64,000 nt of DNA from Bradyrhizobium manausense (lineage in GTDB: Bacteria; Pseudomonadota; Alphaproteobacteria; Rhizobiales; Xanthobacteraceae), in NCBI RefSeq assembly GCF_018131105.1, contig NZ_JAFCJI010000001.1, forward strand, positions 3,818,001 to 3,882,000, written 5' to 3'. Under the pieces are notes generated by a model. That model saw nothing but the letters and a program-made list of their open reading frames with translations, was not told the origin of the DNA and did no database searches. Positions 27,199-35,824 of this stretch are shown piece by piece; position 1 is the stretch's first letter; each line of letters opens with the position of its first letter. The position numbers and the translations under genes are program-made.

Positions 27199-27905
27199 GC
27201 GAACGCAAATCGGATCCCGATCGCGCGGACGGCGAGCGAGCGTTCTTCGGACGGCGCAAGGGCCACAAGCTCAGGCAGCACCAGGCCGAGCTGGTCGATC
27301 ATCTGCTGCCGCATCTCGCGCTCGACATCACGACGGAGCGCCCCGCGAACGCCGCCGAGATCTTCGATCCCGCGGCCGAAGATGTGCGGCTCGAGATCGG
27401 CTTCGGCGGTGGCGAGCATCTCGCCGCGGAAGCGCAGGCCTTTTCGACGACCGGCTTCATCGGCTGCGAGCCCTATGTCAACGGCATGGCCAAGATCCTC
27501 GCGCAGATCGAGGCGGCCAACATCGCCAACATCCGCCTGTTCGCAGGCGATGCGGCCGAGCTGCTGGCCTGGTTGCCCGATGCCTCGCTGTCGCGGGTCG
27601 ATCTGATCCACCCCGACCCCTGGCCGAAACGGCGACACTGGAAGCGGCGCTTCGTCCAGGACCGGACGATCGCTGCGATGGCGCGCGTGCTCAAGGCTGG
27701 CGGTGAATTCCGCTTCGTCTGCGATATCGACGATTACTGCGCCTGGACGCTGTCGCATCTTGCGCGCGCGCCGGATTTTCATTGGCTTGCGGAGCGCGCC
27801 GACGATTTTCGCCAGCCCTGGGCCGGCTACACCATGACGCGCTATGGGCGAAAGGCCGCGCGCGAAGGACGCAAGGCGGCATATCTGCGCTTTCGACGGC
27901 GCTAG
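27195..27905 (+). CDS. trmB: tRNA (guanine-N7-)-methyltransferase
   Basis: A 236-residue SAM-dependent enzyme forming m7G46 in tRNA. The SAM-binding loop is L-E-I-G-F-G-G-G-E-H near residue 63. The TrmB signature H-P-D-P-W-P-K-R-R-H-W-K-R-R-F is near residue 138. It converges with the DUF2336 gene, sharing 4 bases at the stops. Confidence 0.96.
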   Translation: MSERKSDPDRADGERAFFGRRKGHKLRQHQAELVDHLLPHLALDITTERPANAAEIFDPAAEDVRLEIGFGGGEHLAAEAQAFSTTGFIGCEPYVNGMAKILAQIEAANIANIRLFAGDAAELLAWLPDASLSRVDLIHPDPWPKRRHWKRRFVQDRTIAAMARVLKAGGEFRFVCDIDDYCAWTLSHLARAPDFHWLAERADDFRQPWAGYTMTRYGRKAAREGRKAAYLRFRRR

Positions 27906-28984
27906 ATCGTTTGCCGGTTGCGCCAGAAATTCACGACACGGTCGGCCGTCGCCGGCATCAGGCGGGTGAAGTTCATGCGCGCCTGCTCAAGATCGGCATC
28001 GGCCGGCGCGCGTTGCGGTCCGTACCACATTAGGACCAGCGCGCGCACAGTCGGCCAGCCGAGATTCAGGACGCGGCCAAGGACCAGGATCGGATCGTAG
28101 CGATCGCCCGAGATCAGGCGGTCAAGGATCGGAAGCCGGACACCAGCCATCGCCGACAGCGAGGCGATTGACTCTTCGTATTTGTGCGCTTTGGCGAAAC
28201 CGAGCAGCGCACTCTCGCCGAGATGGCCGCCGCGATGCAGGCCGAGCACCGTGCGTTGCGCGTCCGAGAAATCGCGTCGTGGGCCCGATGGCCGCGCGGC
28301 TTCCTCGATCGCGGCCATGGCACGCTTGATCTCGACCTGACGCGCCGGATTGACCACGGTGGAGAGGCGACGACGAATGACGTCGAGCGTGCCGTCCAGA
28401 AGCTCTTTGAGGTGTTCGCCCGAGAGATCCGCGCGCTGGCCGATCTTGAGCGTCAGCACGCCGTCCTGGCTCGCGCGCTTGATCAGCTCCGAGTAGCCGC
28501 CGGCAGAGAACATCGCGCCGGCATTGCCGGCGGCGCGGCGCACCACGTCGCGGTCGCCGCGCTCGACCAGCACGTCGGTGATCTCGGTCGACAAGGTCGG
28601 CCGCTCCGTCATCGCCAGCAAATGGCCCTGGCCTTTCAGCCGGGCGATCTCGACGAGCGCGGCTTCATCGAGCACGGGTGAGCGGCGCAGCACCGGGGCC
28701 GCCACGAGGATCTCGTTTTCGCGGGCGAGCTGACCGACGAGATGCGGCGGCGCATTGTCCAGCCGCGAGAAGCGCTCGGCGAGGTCGACGCGTGAGGCGA
28801 GCTCGGCATGCGGGACGAGATCGATCAGAAGGTTGTCGAAGAGATCGATGAGCTCGGGACGGAGTCTTGAAGCGTCCTGAAAGAACAGCGCCGCAATGGC
28901 GCTCGCGATCTCGCCACGACGCCGGGGATCGCCACGCCTGACGATATCGTCCAATCCTGGAATGAGTGACGTGGCAACGGACAT
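27902..28984 (-). CDS. DUF2336 domain-containing protein
   Basis: A 360-residue, largely alpha-helical protein with HEAT-like repeated segments (L-I-D-L-F-D-N-L-L, E-I-T-D-V-L-V-E-R-G-D, L-L-D-G-T-L-D-V-I-R). It is recognisable as the alphaproteobacterial DUF2336 family, which has no settled function. There is no signal peptide or membrane span. The start was placed at M-S-V-A-T-S-L; upstream in-frame ATGs at 29023 and 29041 would add a basic R-P-R-R-A-R leader. It points away from the rimP operon. Confidence 0.75.
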   Translation of the reverse strand: MSVATSLIPGLDDIVRRGDPRRRGEIASAIAALFFQDASRLRPELIDLFDNLLIDLVPHAELASRVDLAERFSRLDNAPPHLVGQLARENEILVAAPVLRRSPVLDEAALVEIARLKGQGHLLAMTERPTLSTEITDVLVERGDRDVVRRAAGNAGAMFSAGGYSELIKRASQDGVLTLKIGQRADLSGEHLKELLDGTLDVIRRRLSTVVNPARQVEIKRAMAAIEEAARPSGPRRDFSDAQRTVLGLHRGGHLGESALLGFAKAHKYEESIASLSAMAGVRLPILDRLISGDRYDPILVLGRVLNLGWPTVRALVLMWYGPQRAPADADLEQARMNFTRLMPATADRVVNFWRNRQTI

Positions 28985-29157
28985 GAAACGCAACTCGGAT
29001 CTGGCACGCCGTGGGCGCGCCATAGGCTCAAGCCGCCCCACAGGCGTGAAATTTAGGCCCGTTTTGTGAAGGAAGCGTTGCTCCCTGAGGCGCCTGTCGG
29101 CGCTCCCAGGGGCCGCCGGCCAGGGCGCAAAAAGCCCGCATCCGCTTGCGATGGGCC

Positions 29158-29186
29158 TTGTCCGGGCCGGCGGAAAGAGCTATATC
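29158..29186 (+). promoter_or_regulatory. Candidate sigma-70 promoter of the rimP operon leader
   Basis: TTGTCC (29158-29163) and TATATC (29181-29186) with exactly 17 bases between. Predicted start of transcription is near 29193, about 185 bases before rimP. It is the best -35/-10 pair in this gap. Confidence 0.5.
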
Positions 29187-29223
29187 AGCGCCAATTCATC
29201 TTCTCATACGATCCGCGTAGTGA

Positions 29224-29253
29224 GAGTGGGCCCGAAAGGACCCGCTCTTTTTT
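29224..29253 (+). terminator. Intrinsic terminator/attenuator in the rimP leader
   Basis: gagtgggccc and ggacccgctc form a 10-position stem (one G-U, one mismatch) around a GAAA tetraloop, followed directly by TTTTTT. This is a standard intrinsic terminator shape but lies before the operon, not after a gene. It could end a short leader RNA of about 60 bases or attenuate the operon. Confidence 0.7.
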
Positions 29254-29376
29254 ATTACCTGAACGCGGCTTGGCGGAAGATGCGGCCCGACGCTGTCGGG
29301 AAAGTTCCGAAGCGGGCTTGAAGTCTTAACCAAGCCTTAACCCAAGCTTTAACCAACGCGCGCCTTGACCCCTGAT

Positions 29377-30138
29377 ATGACCGAACCGACCACTGGTTCC
29401 ACCGATGCCGAGTTGCTGGCCGAGCCGAGGCTCGTGGTCGAGCCGGGCGTGGCGGCACGGGTGTCGGCGGTCGCAGGCCCCGTGCTCGAAGGCATGGGCT
29501 ACCGCCTGGTGCGGATCCGCATCTCTGGCGAGGCCGGCTGCACCGTGCAGATCATGGCCGAACGGCCGGACGGTTCGATGCAGCTTGAGGATTGCGAAGC
29601 GATCTCGCGGGCACTGTCGCCCGTGCTCGACGTCGCCGACCCCATCGACCGCGCCTATCGGCTGGAAATCTCCTCGCCGGGGATCGACCGTCCGCTGGTA
29701 CGCCGCTCCGATTTCGAGCGCTATTCCGGCCATCTGGTGAAGGTCGACATGGCCGTCGCCCATGAAGGCCGCAAGCGGTTCCGTGGCACGCTTGGTGCCG
29801 TCGAAGGCGACCGCGTGCATCTGCGTCGCGACGACGCCAAGGCGAGCGACGATGCCGACGTGCTCCTGACGATGGAAGATATCGGCGAGGCACGGCTGGT
29901 GCTGACCGATGAGCTGATCGCGGAATCCATGCGCCGCGGCAAGGCCGAAGAGCGCCAGATGCGCCGCGATCTCGGCATCGAGCCGCCGCAGGCGCCGCAC
30001 GCCGAGATCAGTGCGAAAACCACCAAGAACACCAAGCCGCAAAAGCAAAAGAAGCCGGCCCCGACCAATACCAAGAAACATCGCCTTGCCGCCGAACGCG
30101 CGCGACGGGGCGAGATCGAGCCTGACGAAGGAGACTAG
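29377..30138 (+). CDS. rimP: Ribosome maturation factor RimP
   Basis: A 253-residue 30S assembly factor. The N-terminal domain (about residues 20-105) includes G-M-G-Y-R-L-V-R-I-R-I-S and the conserved E-I-S-S-P-G-I-D-R-P-L near residue 92; a C-terminal SH3-like domain follows to about 180. The final 60 residues are a Lys-rich tail (K-T-T-K-N-T-K-P-Q-K-Q-K-K), longer than in E. coli RimP and probably disordered. nusA starts 2 bases after the stop, which is the classic rimP-nusA-infB operon. Confidence 0.94.
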   Translation: MTEPTTGSTDAELLAEPRLVVEPGVAARVSAVAGPVLEGMGYRLVRIRISGEAGCTVQIMAERPDGSMQLEDCEAISRALSPVLDVADPIDRAYRLEISSPGIDRPLVRRSDFERYSGHLVKVDMAVAHEGRKRFRGTLGAVEGDRVHLRRDDAKASDDADVLLTMEDIGEARLVLTDELIAESMRRGKAEERQMRRDLGIEPPQAPHAEISAKTTKNTKPQKQKKPAPTNTKKHRLAAERARRGEIEPDEGD

Positions 30139-30140
30139 CC

Positions 30141-31751
30141 ATGGCAGTCAGCGCCAATCGACTTGAGTTGCTCCAGATCGCCGACGCCGTCGCGCGCGAG
30201 AAATCGATCGATCGCGGCATCGTCATCGCGGCGATGGAAGATGCCATCGCCAAGGCCGCGCGCGCCCGTTACGGCAGCGAGACTGACGTTCACGCCGAGA
30301 TCGACCCGAAGAAGGGCGAACTGCGGCTGTCGCGCCATATGCTGGTGGTCGACAAGGTCGAGAACCACTCCAACCAGATCTCGCTGGTCGACGCGCAGCG
30401 CGCCAATCCGGGCGCCCAGGTCGGCGACACCATCGCAGACACCCTGCCGCCGCTCGAATACGGCCGCATCGCCGCGCAGTCGGCCAAGCAGGTGATCGTG
30501 CAGAAGGTGCGCGAGGCCGAGCGTGACCGGCAATATCAGGAATTCAAGGACCGCATCGGCGACATCGTCAACGGCGTCGTCAAGCGCGTCGAATATGGCA
30601 GCGTGATCGTCGATCTCGGCCGCGGTGAAGCCATCATCCGCCGCGACGAGATGCTGCCGCGCGAGGTGTTCCGCAACGGCGACCGCGTCCGCGCCTACAT
30701 CTTCGACGTCCGCCGCGAAACCCGCGGCCCGCAGATCTTCCTGTCCCGCACCCATCCGCAGTTCATGGCAAAGCTGTTCGCGCAGGAAGTGCCCGAGATC
30801 TATGACGGCATCGTCGAGATCAAGGCAGTAGCCCGCGATCCGGGCTCGCGCGCGAAAATCGGCGTGATTTCCCGCGATTCCTCGGTTGATCCGGTCGGCG
30901 CCTGCGTCGGTATGCGCGGTTCGCGCGTGCAGGCCGTGGTGAACGAATTGCAGGGCGAGAAGATCGACATCATTCCGTGGTCGCCCGACATCGCGACCTT
31001 CGTGGTCAATGCGCTGGCGCCGGCCGAAGTCTCCAAGGTCGTCATCGACGAAGACCGCGAGCGTATCGAAGTCGTCGTGCCCGACACCAACAACCAGCTT
31101 TCGCTGGCGATCGGCCGTCGCGGCCAGAACGTCCGCCTCGCCTCGCAGCTCACCGGCTGGGACATCGACATCCTGACCGAGCAGGAGGAATCGGAGCGCC
31201 GCCAGGCCGACTTCGAGAATTCCACCCGCGTCTTCATGGAATCGCTCAACGTCGACGAGGTCGTCGGCCAGCTGCTCGCGTCCGAAGGCTTCACCTCGGT
31301 CGAGGAACTCGCGATGGTGGACCTCAAGGAGCTCGCAGGCATCGAGGGCTTTGACGAGGAGACCGCACAGGAGCTCCAGAACCGCGCCCGCGAATATCTC
31401 GATCAGCAGGAAGCCGAGATCGAGGCCCGCCGCAAGGAGCTCGGCGTCGAGGACGCCGTGAAGGACGTGCCCGGCGTGACCTCGAAGATGCTGGTGAAAT
31501 TCGGCGAGAACGACATCAAGACGGTCGAGGACCTCGCCGGCTGCGCCACCGACGATCTGGTCGGCTGGACCGAGCGCAAGGAAGGCGGCGAGCAGACCAA
31601 GTTTGCCGGTGCGCTCGACGGCCTCGGCATCTCCCGCGACGACGCGGAAGCCATGATCATGCAGGCCCGTGTCAAGGCCGGCTGGATCACCGAGGCTGAC
31701 CTCGCCAAGCCGGCCGAAGAGGCTGACGCGGCCGAAGATCAGCCGGCTTAA
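30141..31751 (+). CDS. nusA: Transcription termination/antitermination factor NusA
   Basis: A 536-residue RNA-polymerase-binding protein. It has the N-terminal NusA domain (1-125), S1 (about 135-200), two KH domains (about 230-345, with L-A-I-G-R-R-G-Q-N-V-R-L-A-S in KH2), and two C-terminal helix-hairpin-helix acidic repeats (about 365-520). It acts in pausing, termination and rRNA antitermination. The acidic C-terminal repeats match the long proteobacterial form. Confidence 0.97.
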   Translation: MAVSANRLELLQIADAVAREKSIDRGIVIAAMEDAIAKAARARYGSETDVHAEIDPKKGELRLSRHMLVVDKVENHSNQISLVDAQRANPGAQVGDTIADTLPPLEYGRIAAQSAKQVIVQKVREAERDRQYQEFKDRIGDIVNGVVKRVEYGSVIVDLGRGEAIIRRDEMLPREVFRNGDRVRAYIFDVRRETRGPQIFLSRTHPQFMAKLFAQEVPEIYDGIVEIKAVARDPGSRAKIGVISRDSSVDPVGACVGMRGSRVQAVVNELQGEKIDIIPWSPDIATFVVNALAPAEVSKVVIDEDRERIEVVVPDTNNQLSLAIGRRGQNVRLASQLTGWDIDILTEQEESERRQADFENSTRVFMESLNVDEVVGQLLASEGFTSVEELAMVDLKELAGIEGFDEETAQELQNRAREYLDQQEAEIEARRKELGVEDAVKDVPGVTSKMLVKFGENDIKTVEDLAGCATDDLVGWTERKEGGEQTKFAGALDGLGISRDDAEAMIMQARVKAGWITEADLAKPAEEADAAEDQPA

Positions 31752-31774
31752 GGGCGAAGGAGAATGTCGCCCGG

Positions 31775-32458
31775 ATGCTTGCCAGCACTGACAACGAACT
31801 TGACCATGGACCGCGGGCCGAAAGGTCCGCGACCATGCGCATGTGCGCTGTCAGCCGCGAGGTCCGGCCGATCGACGAACTGATCCGTTTCGTCGTATCG
31901 CCCGGGGGCGACATAGTTCCCGATCTCAAGCGCAAGCTGCCCGGGCGGGGCATGTGGGTCACGGCGTCGCGACAGGTGGTTGCGGAAGCGGTCCGGCGTC
32001 ACCAATTTACCAAAGCCTTCAAGCGCGACCTGCGCATCCCTCCGACGCTTCCCGCCGACATCGAGACGCTGCTGGTTCGGAGCGTGGCAGAGGCCCTTGG
32101 GATTGCCGCCAAGGCGGGCCAGATCGTTGCCGGTTTCGGCAAGGTCGAAAGCGCCCTGCGGGGAGGCACGGTCGAGGTCCTGATCCACGCCAGCGACGGG
32201 GCCGCGGACGGAATCCGCAAATTGGACATGCTGGCGCGGCAAAAAGGCGGAAATGACGGCGTCCAGCCGTTGATTCCGGTCGTCACCGCATTGAAATCTG
32301 AAGAATTGGATTTGGCACTTACCCGGTCAAATGTGATACATGCTGCCCTGCTCGCGGGCCCGGCGAGCAAGTCATTCCTGTCACGTAGCCAGATGCTGGT
32401 CCGATACCGGATGGCGGACGCTGACAAGACTGCCGAAAAGCCCGGCCAGGATTTCTGA
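31775..32458 (+). CDS. RNA-binding protein: YlxR (DUF448) fused to L7Ae-like domain
   Basis: A 227-residue protein between nusA and infB, where other bacteria carry separate ylxR and ylxQ genes. Residues about 20-95 are YlxR, with R-M-C-A-V-S-R-E-V-R-P near residue 22 and the P-G-R-G-M-W-V signature near residue 55. About residues 105-200 resemble an L7Ae/L30e fold (A-L-G-I-A-A-K-A-G-Q-I-V-A-G near 110). The fused form is usual in Alphaproteobacteria. A role in ribosome or RNase P-related RNA binding is inferred from family and position. Confidence 0.85.
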   Translation: MLASTDNELDHGPRAERSATMRMCAVSREVRPIDELIRFVVSPGGDIVPDLKRKLPGRGMWVTASRQVVAEAVRRHQFTKAFKRDLRIPPTLPADIETLLVRSVAEALGIAAKAGQIVAGFGKVESALRGGTVEVLIHASDGAADGIRKLDMLARQKGGNDGVQPLIPVVTALKSEELDLALTRSNVIHAALLAGPASKSFLSRSQMLVRYRMADADKTAEKPGQDF

Positions 32459-32527
32459 GAGACACGACGACCCGATAGGACGGTGCGGCAACGCACAACA
32501 CTGATAAATCAGGATTAGGACTGCTTA

Positions 32528-35236
32528 ATGGTTGATACCAAGACCCCTGACGACAAGAAGCTGAGCGTTCCGAGCAAGACGCTATCGCTCAAGCCGCGCG
32601 TCGAAACGGGCACCGTACGCCAGAGCTTCAGCCACGGCCGCAGCAAGCAGGTCGTGGTCGAGAAGCGCGGCAAGCGCCGCATCGACGGCAGCCCCGAGCC
32701 GCAGGCTCCCACGGTTGTTGCGAAGCCGGCACCGGCCGCGCCTGCGCCCGCCCCCGCACGCCAGGCGCCGCCACGCAACGCCGGCTCCGGCGTGGTGCTG
32801 CGTACGCTGACCGAGGACGAACGCTCCGCCCGCGCCAGTGCGCTGGCAGACGCGAAAGTGCGCGAAGTCGAAGAGCGCCGCCAGGCCGAGGAAGAGGCGC
32901 AGCGCCGCTCGGTTCGCGAGGCCGCCGAGCGCGCCGACCGCGAAGCCGCCGAATCCCGCCGCAAGGCCGAGGAAGAGCGCCACCGTCACGAGGACGAGGC
33001 CAAGCGCAAAGCCGAGACCGAAGCCAAGAAGCGTTTTGGCGAAGGCGAGCAGCCCGCATCCGCCGCACGCCCGGCAACGACGGCGGCTCCGGCCACCTCT
33101 GCGCCCCGGCCAGGAGCTCCCGCAGCCAGGCCCGGAACCACTACGACGACCGCACGCCCTGGAACGACGACGGCGCGGCCCGGAACGACCACGGCCAGGC
33201 CGGGCGTCCCGGCGGCTCGTGCTCCCGGTGTCGCGGCCGGACCGGACGAGGATGACGGTCCGCGCCAGATCCGTCGCGGTCCCGGCGGCGCAGCGCGTCC
33301 TGTGGTGGCGCCCAAGCCGACCCATAAGCCTGGCCCGCAGAAGGAGCGTGGCCGCCTGACCGTCGTCACCGCGCTCAATGCCGACGAGGTGCGCGAACGC
33401 TCGATCGCCTCGTTCCGTCGCCGCACCCAGCGCCTGAAGGGCCATGTCTCGAACGAGCCGAAGGAAAAGCTCATCCGCGAGGTGGTCATTCCTGAAGCCA
33501 TCACCATCCAAGAGCTCGCCAACCGCATGGCCGAGCGCGCGGTGGAAATCATCCGCATGCTGATGAAGCAGGGCGCGATTCACAAGATCACGGACGTGAT
33601 CGACGCCGACACTGCGCAGTTGATCGCCGAAGAACTGGGCCACACCGTCAAGCGCGTTGCCGCATCCGACGTTGAAGAAGGCCTGTTCGACTCGATCGAC
33701 GATTCCACCGATACCGAGACGCGTTCCCCCGTCGTGACCGTGATGGGCCACGTCGACCACGGCAAAACCTCGCTGCTCGACGCGCTCCGCCATGCCAACG
33801 TGGTCTCCGGCGAAGCCGGCGGCATCACCCAGCATATCGGCGCCTATCAGGTGCTGTCGCCCGAAAGCGGCAAGAAGATCACCTTTATCGACACGCCCGG
33901 CCACGCCGCGTTCACCGCGATGCGCGCCCGCGGCGCCAAGGTCACCGATATCGTCGTGCTGGTGGTTGCGGCCGATGACGGCGTGATGCCGCAGACCGTC
34001 GAAGCCATCAACCACGCCAAGGCGGCACGGGTGCCGATCATCGTTGCCATCAACAAGATCGACAAGCCCGATGCCAAGCCCGAGCGCGTCCGCACCGAGC
34101 TGCTCCAGCACGAGGTGCAGGTGGAATCTTTTGGCGGCGAAGTCGTCGACGTCGAAGTGTCTGCCAAGAACAAGACCAATCTCGACAAGCTGCTCGAGAT
34201 GATCGCGCTCCAGGCCGATATCCTCGACCTGAAGACCAATTCGGAGCGTCCGGCCGAAGGCACCGTGATCGAAGCCAAGCTCGATCGCGGCCGGGGTCCG
34301 GTCGCAACCGTGCTGGTCCAGCGCGGCACGCTCCGTGTCGGCGACATCATCGTCGCCGGCGCTGAAATGGGCCGCGTCCGCGCGCTGATCTCGGATCAGG
34401 GCGAGACGGTGCAGGAAGCCGGTCCCTCGGTGCCGGTCGAGGTGCTCGGCTTCAACGGTCCGCCGGAAGCAGGTGATCGTCTCGCCGTGGTCGAGAACGA
34501 AGCCCGCGCCCGTCAGGTCACCAGCTACCGCGCACACCAGAAGCGCGAGAACGCGGCTGCCTCGATCTCCGGCATGCGCGGCTCGCTCGAGCAGATGATG
34601 TCGCAATTGAAGACGGCGGGCCGCAAGGAATTCCCGCTGATCATCAAGGCCGACGTGCAGGGTTCGCTGGAAGCGATCCTCGGCTCGCTGGAGAAGCTCG
34701 GCACCGACGAAGTCGCGGCCCGCATCCTCCATGCCGGCGTCGGCGGCATCTCGGAATCCGACGTGACGCTCGCGGAAGGTTTCAACGCCGCGATCATCGG
34801 CTTCTCCGTTCGTGCCAACAAGGAAGCCGCTGCGGCCGCCAAGCGCAACGGCATCGAGATCCGTTACTACAACATCATCTACGACCTCGTGGACGACGTG
34901 AAGAAGGCGATGAGCGGCCTGCTCGCGCCGACCTTGCGCGAAACCATGCTGGGCAATGCCTCGATCCTGGAGATCTTCAACATCTCCAAGGTCGGCAAGG
35001 TTGCCGGCTGCCGCGTCACCGACGGCACCGTGGAACGCGGCGCCAATGTGCGCCTGATCCGCGACAACGTCGTCGTGCACGAAGGCAAGCTGTCGACGCT
35101 GAAGCGCTTCAAGGACGAAGTGAAGGAAGTCCAGTCCGGTCAGGAATGCGGCATGGCCTTCGAGAACTATCACGACATGCGTGCCGGTGACGTGATCGAG
35201 TGTTATCGCGTAGAGACGATCCAGCGCTCCCTGTAA
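32528..35236 (+). CDS. infB: Translation initiation factor IF-2
   Basis: A 902-residue GTPase that places initiator tRNA on the 30S subunit. The G domain carries G-H-V-D-H-G-K-T near residue 407, D-T-P-G-H-A-A-F and N-K-I-D-K. Domains II-IV follow. The N-terminal 300 residues are low-complexity: a charged helical stretch (E-E-R-R-Q-A-E-E-E-A) and an Ala-Arg-Pro-Gly-Thr repeat at residues 200-226. The N-terminal IF2 domain lies near 320-380. Co-transcribed with nusA. Confidence 0.97.
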   Translation: MVDTKTPDDKKLSVPSKTLSLKPRVETGTVRQSFSHGRSKQVVVEKRGKRRIDGSPEPQAPTVVAKPAPAAPAPAPARQAPPRNAGSGVVLRTLTEDERSARASALADAKVREVEERRQAEEEAQRRSVREAAERADREAAESRRKAEEERHRHEDEAKRKAETEAKKRFGEGEQPASAARPATTAAPATSAPRPGAPAARPGTTTTTARPGTTTARPGTTTARPGVPAARAPGVAAGPDEDDGPRQIRRGPGGAARPVVAPKPTHKPGPQKERGRLTVVTALNADEVRERSIASFRRRTQRLKGHVSNEPKEKLIREVVIPEAITIQELANRMAERAVEIIRMLMKQGAIHKITDVIDADTAQLIAEELGHTVKRVAASDVEEGLFDSIDDSTDTETRSPVVTVMGHVDHGKTSLLDALRHANVVSGEAGGITQHIGAYQVLSPESGKKITFIDTPGHAAFTAMRARGAKVTDIVVLVVAADDGVMPQTVEAINHAKAARVPIIVAINKIDKPDAKPERVRTELLQHEVQVESFGGEVVDVEVSAKNKTNLDKLLEMIALQADILDLKTNSERPAEGTVIEAKLDRGRGPVATVLVQRGTLRVGDIIVAGAEMGRVRALISDQGETVQEAGPSVPVEVLGFNGPPEAGDRLAVVENEARARQVTSYRAHQKRENAAASISGMRGSLEQMMSQLKTAGRKEFPLIIKADVQGSLEAILGSLEKLGTDEVAARILHAGVGGISESDVTLAEGFNAAIIGFSVRANKEAAAAAKRNGIEIRYYNIIYDLVDDVKKAMSGLLAPTLRETMLGNASILEIFNISKVGKVAGCRVTDGTVERGANVRLIRDNVVVHEGKLSTLKRFKDEVKEVQSGQECGMAFENYHDMRAGDVIECYRVETIQRSL

Positions 35237-35290
35237 GTCCAAATCTTACCGAAGCGCCCGGATCTTTTTGAGCTGAAATTGCGGGAGTGC

Positions 35291-35315
35291 GATGGCCGGA
35301 TTTTTTCCGGCCATC
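35291..35315 (+). promoter_or_regulatory. Hairpin between infB and rbfA
   Basis: gatggccgga (35291-35300) and tccggccatc (35306-35315) pair perfectly around a 5-base T loop. It lies 55 bases after infB and 78 bases before rbfA. There is no T run after the stem, so it is more likely an RNA processing or stabilising element than a strong terminator. Confidence 0.5.
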
Positions 35316-35392
35316 CGCGCCGCGTTCGTTTCAACAGGACAAACGACAATGCTCGTGTCCCAAACGCGGGCACGACAAGGTGATTTTCGACT

Positions 35393-35824
35393 ATGCCGCG
35401 CCATCATCAGAAAAAAAGCTCCGCGCCCGGCGGGTCGCAGCGTCAGCTGCGCGTCGGCGAGCAGGTTCGCCACGCGATAGCCGAGATTCTGGCGCAAGGC
35501 AGCGTGCATGATGCGGACCTCGAAGGTCACATCATCACCGTGCCGGAGGTTCGGATGTCGCCCGACCTGAAGCTCGCGACAATCTACGTGATGCCGCTTG
35601 GTGGCCGCGACACCGAGCTCGTCATCACTGCGCTCGATCGCAACAAGAAATTCCTGCGCGGCGAGGTCGCGCGGCGCGTTAACCTGAAATTTGCACCTGA
35701 CATTCGCTTCCGCGTCGACGAGCGATTCGACGAAGCGGAACGGATCGAGAAGCTTTTGCGAACACCTGCGGTGCAGAAGGACCTGGAACAGGATCCGGAT
35801 TCGGATCGGGAAGAAGAGCAATGA
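35393..35824 (+). CDS. rbfA: Ribosome-binding factor A
   Basis: A 143-residue KH-like cold-shock factor needed for 16S rRNA 5' end maturation. Visible features: R-V-G-E-Q-V-R-H-A-I-A-E-I-L near residue 21, V-R-M-S-P-D-L-K-L-A-T-I-Y-V near residue 52, and R-F-R-V-D-E-R-F-D-E-A-E-R-I near residue 105. The stop overlaps the truB start, so translation is probably coupled. Confidence 0.95.
   Translation: MPRHHQKKSSAPGGSQRQLRVGEQVRHAIAEILAQGSVHDADLEGHIITVPEVRMSPDLKLATIYVMPLGGRDTELVITALDRNKKFLRGEVARRVNLKFAPDIRFRVDERFDEAERIEKLLRTPAVQKDLEQDPDSDREEEQ

Larger units (their letters stand above)
28985..29376. other. Divergent region upstream of the rimP-nusA-infB operon
   Basis: About 390 bases between the DUF2336 start and rimP. 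It holds the promoter at 29158-29186 and the intrinsic terminator at 29224-29253 listed separately, so transcripts starting here meet a terminator about 60 bases later. I see no tRNA, unlike the metY-led E. coli operon. Confidence 0.6.

Noticed and set aside
29187..29223. A tRNA before rimP, as metY in E. coli
   Set aside because: No cloverleaf, T-loop sequence or CCA end is present.
32582..35242. 886-residue minus-strand open frame opposite infB
   Set aside because: Shadow of a high-GC gene: composition is Asp/His/Arg-rich with no domain, and infB is certain.
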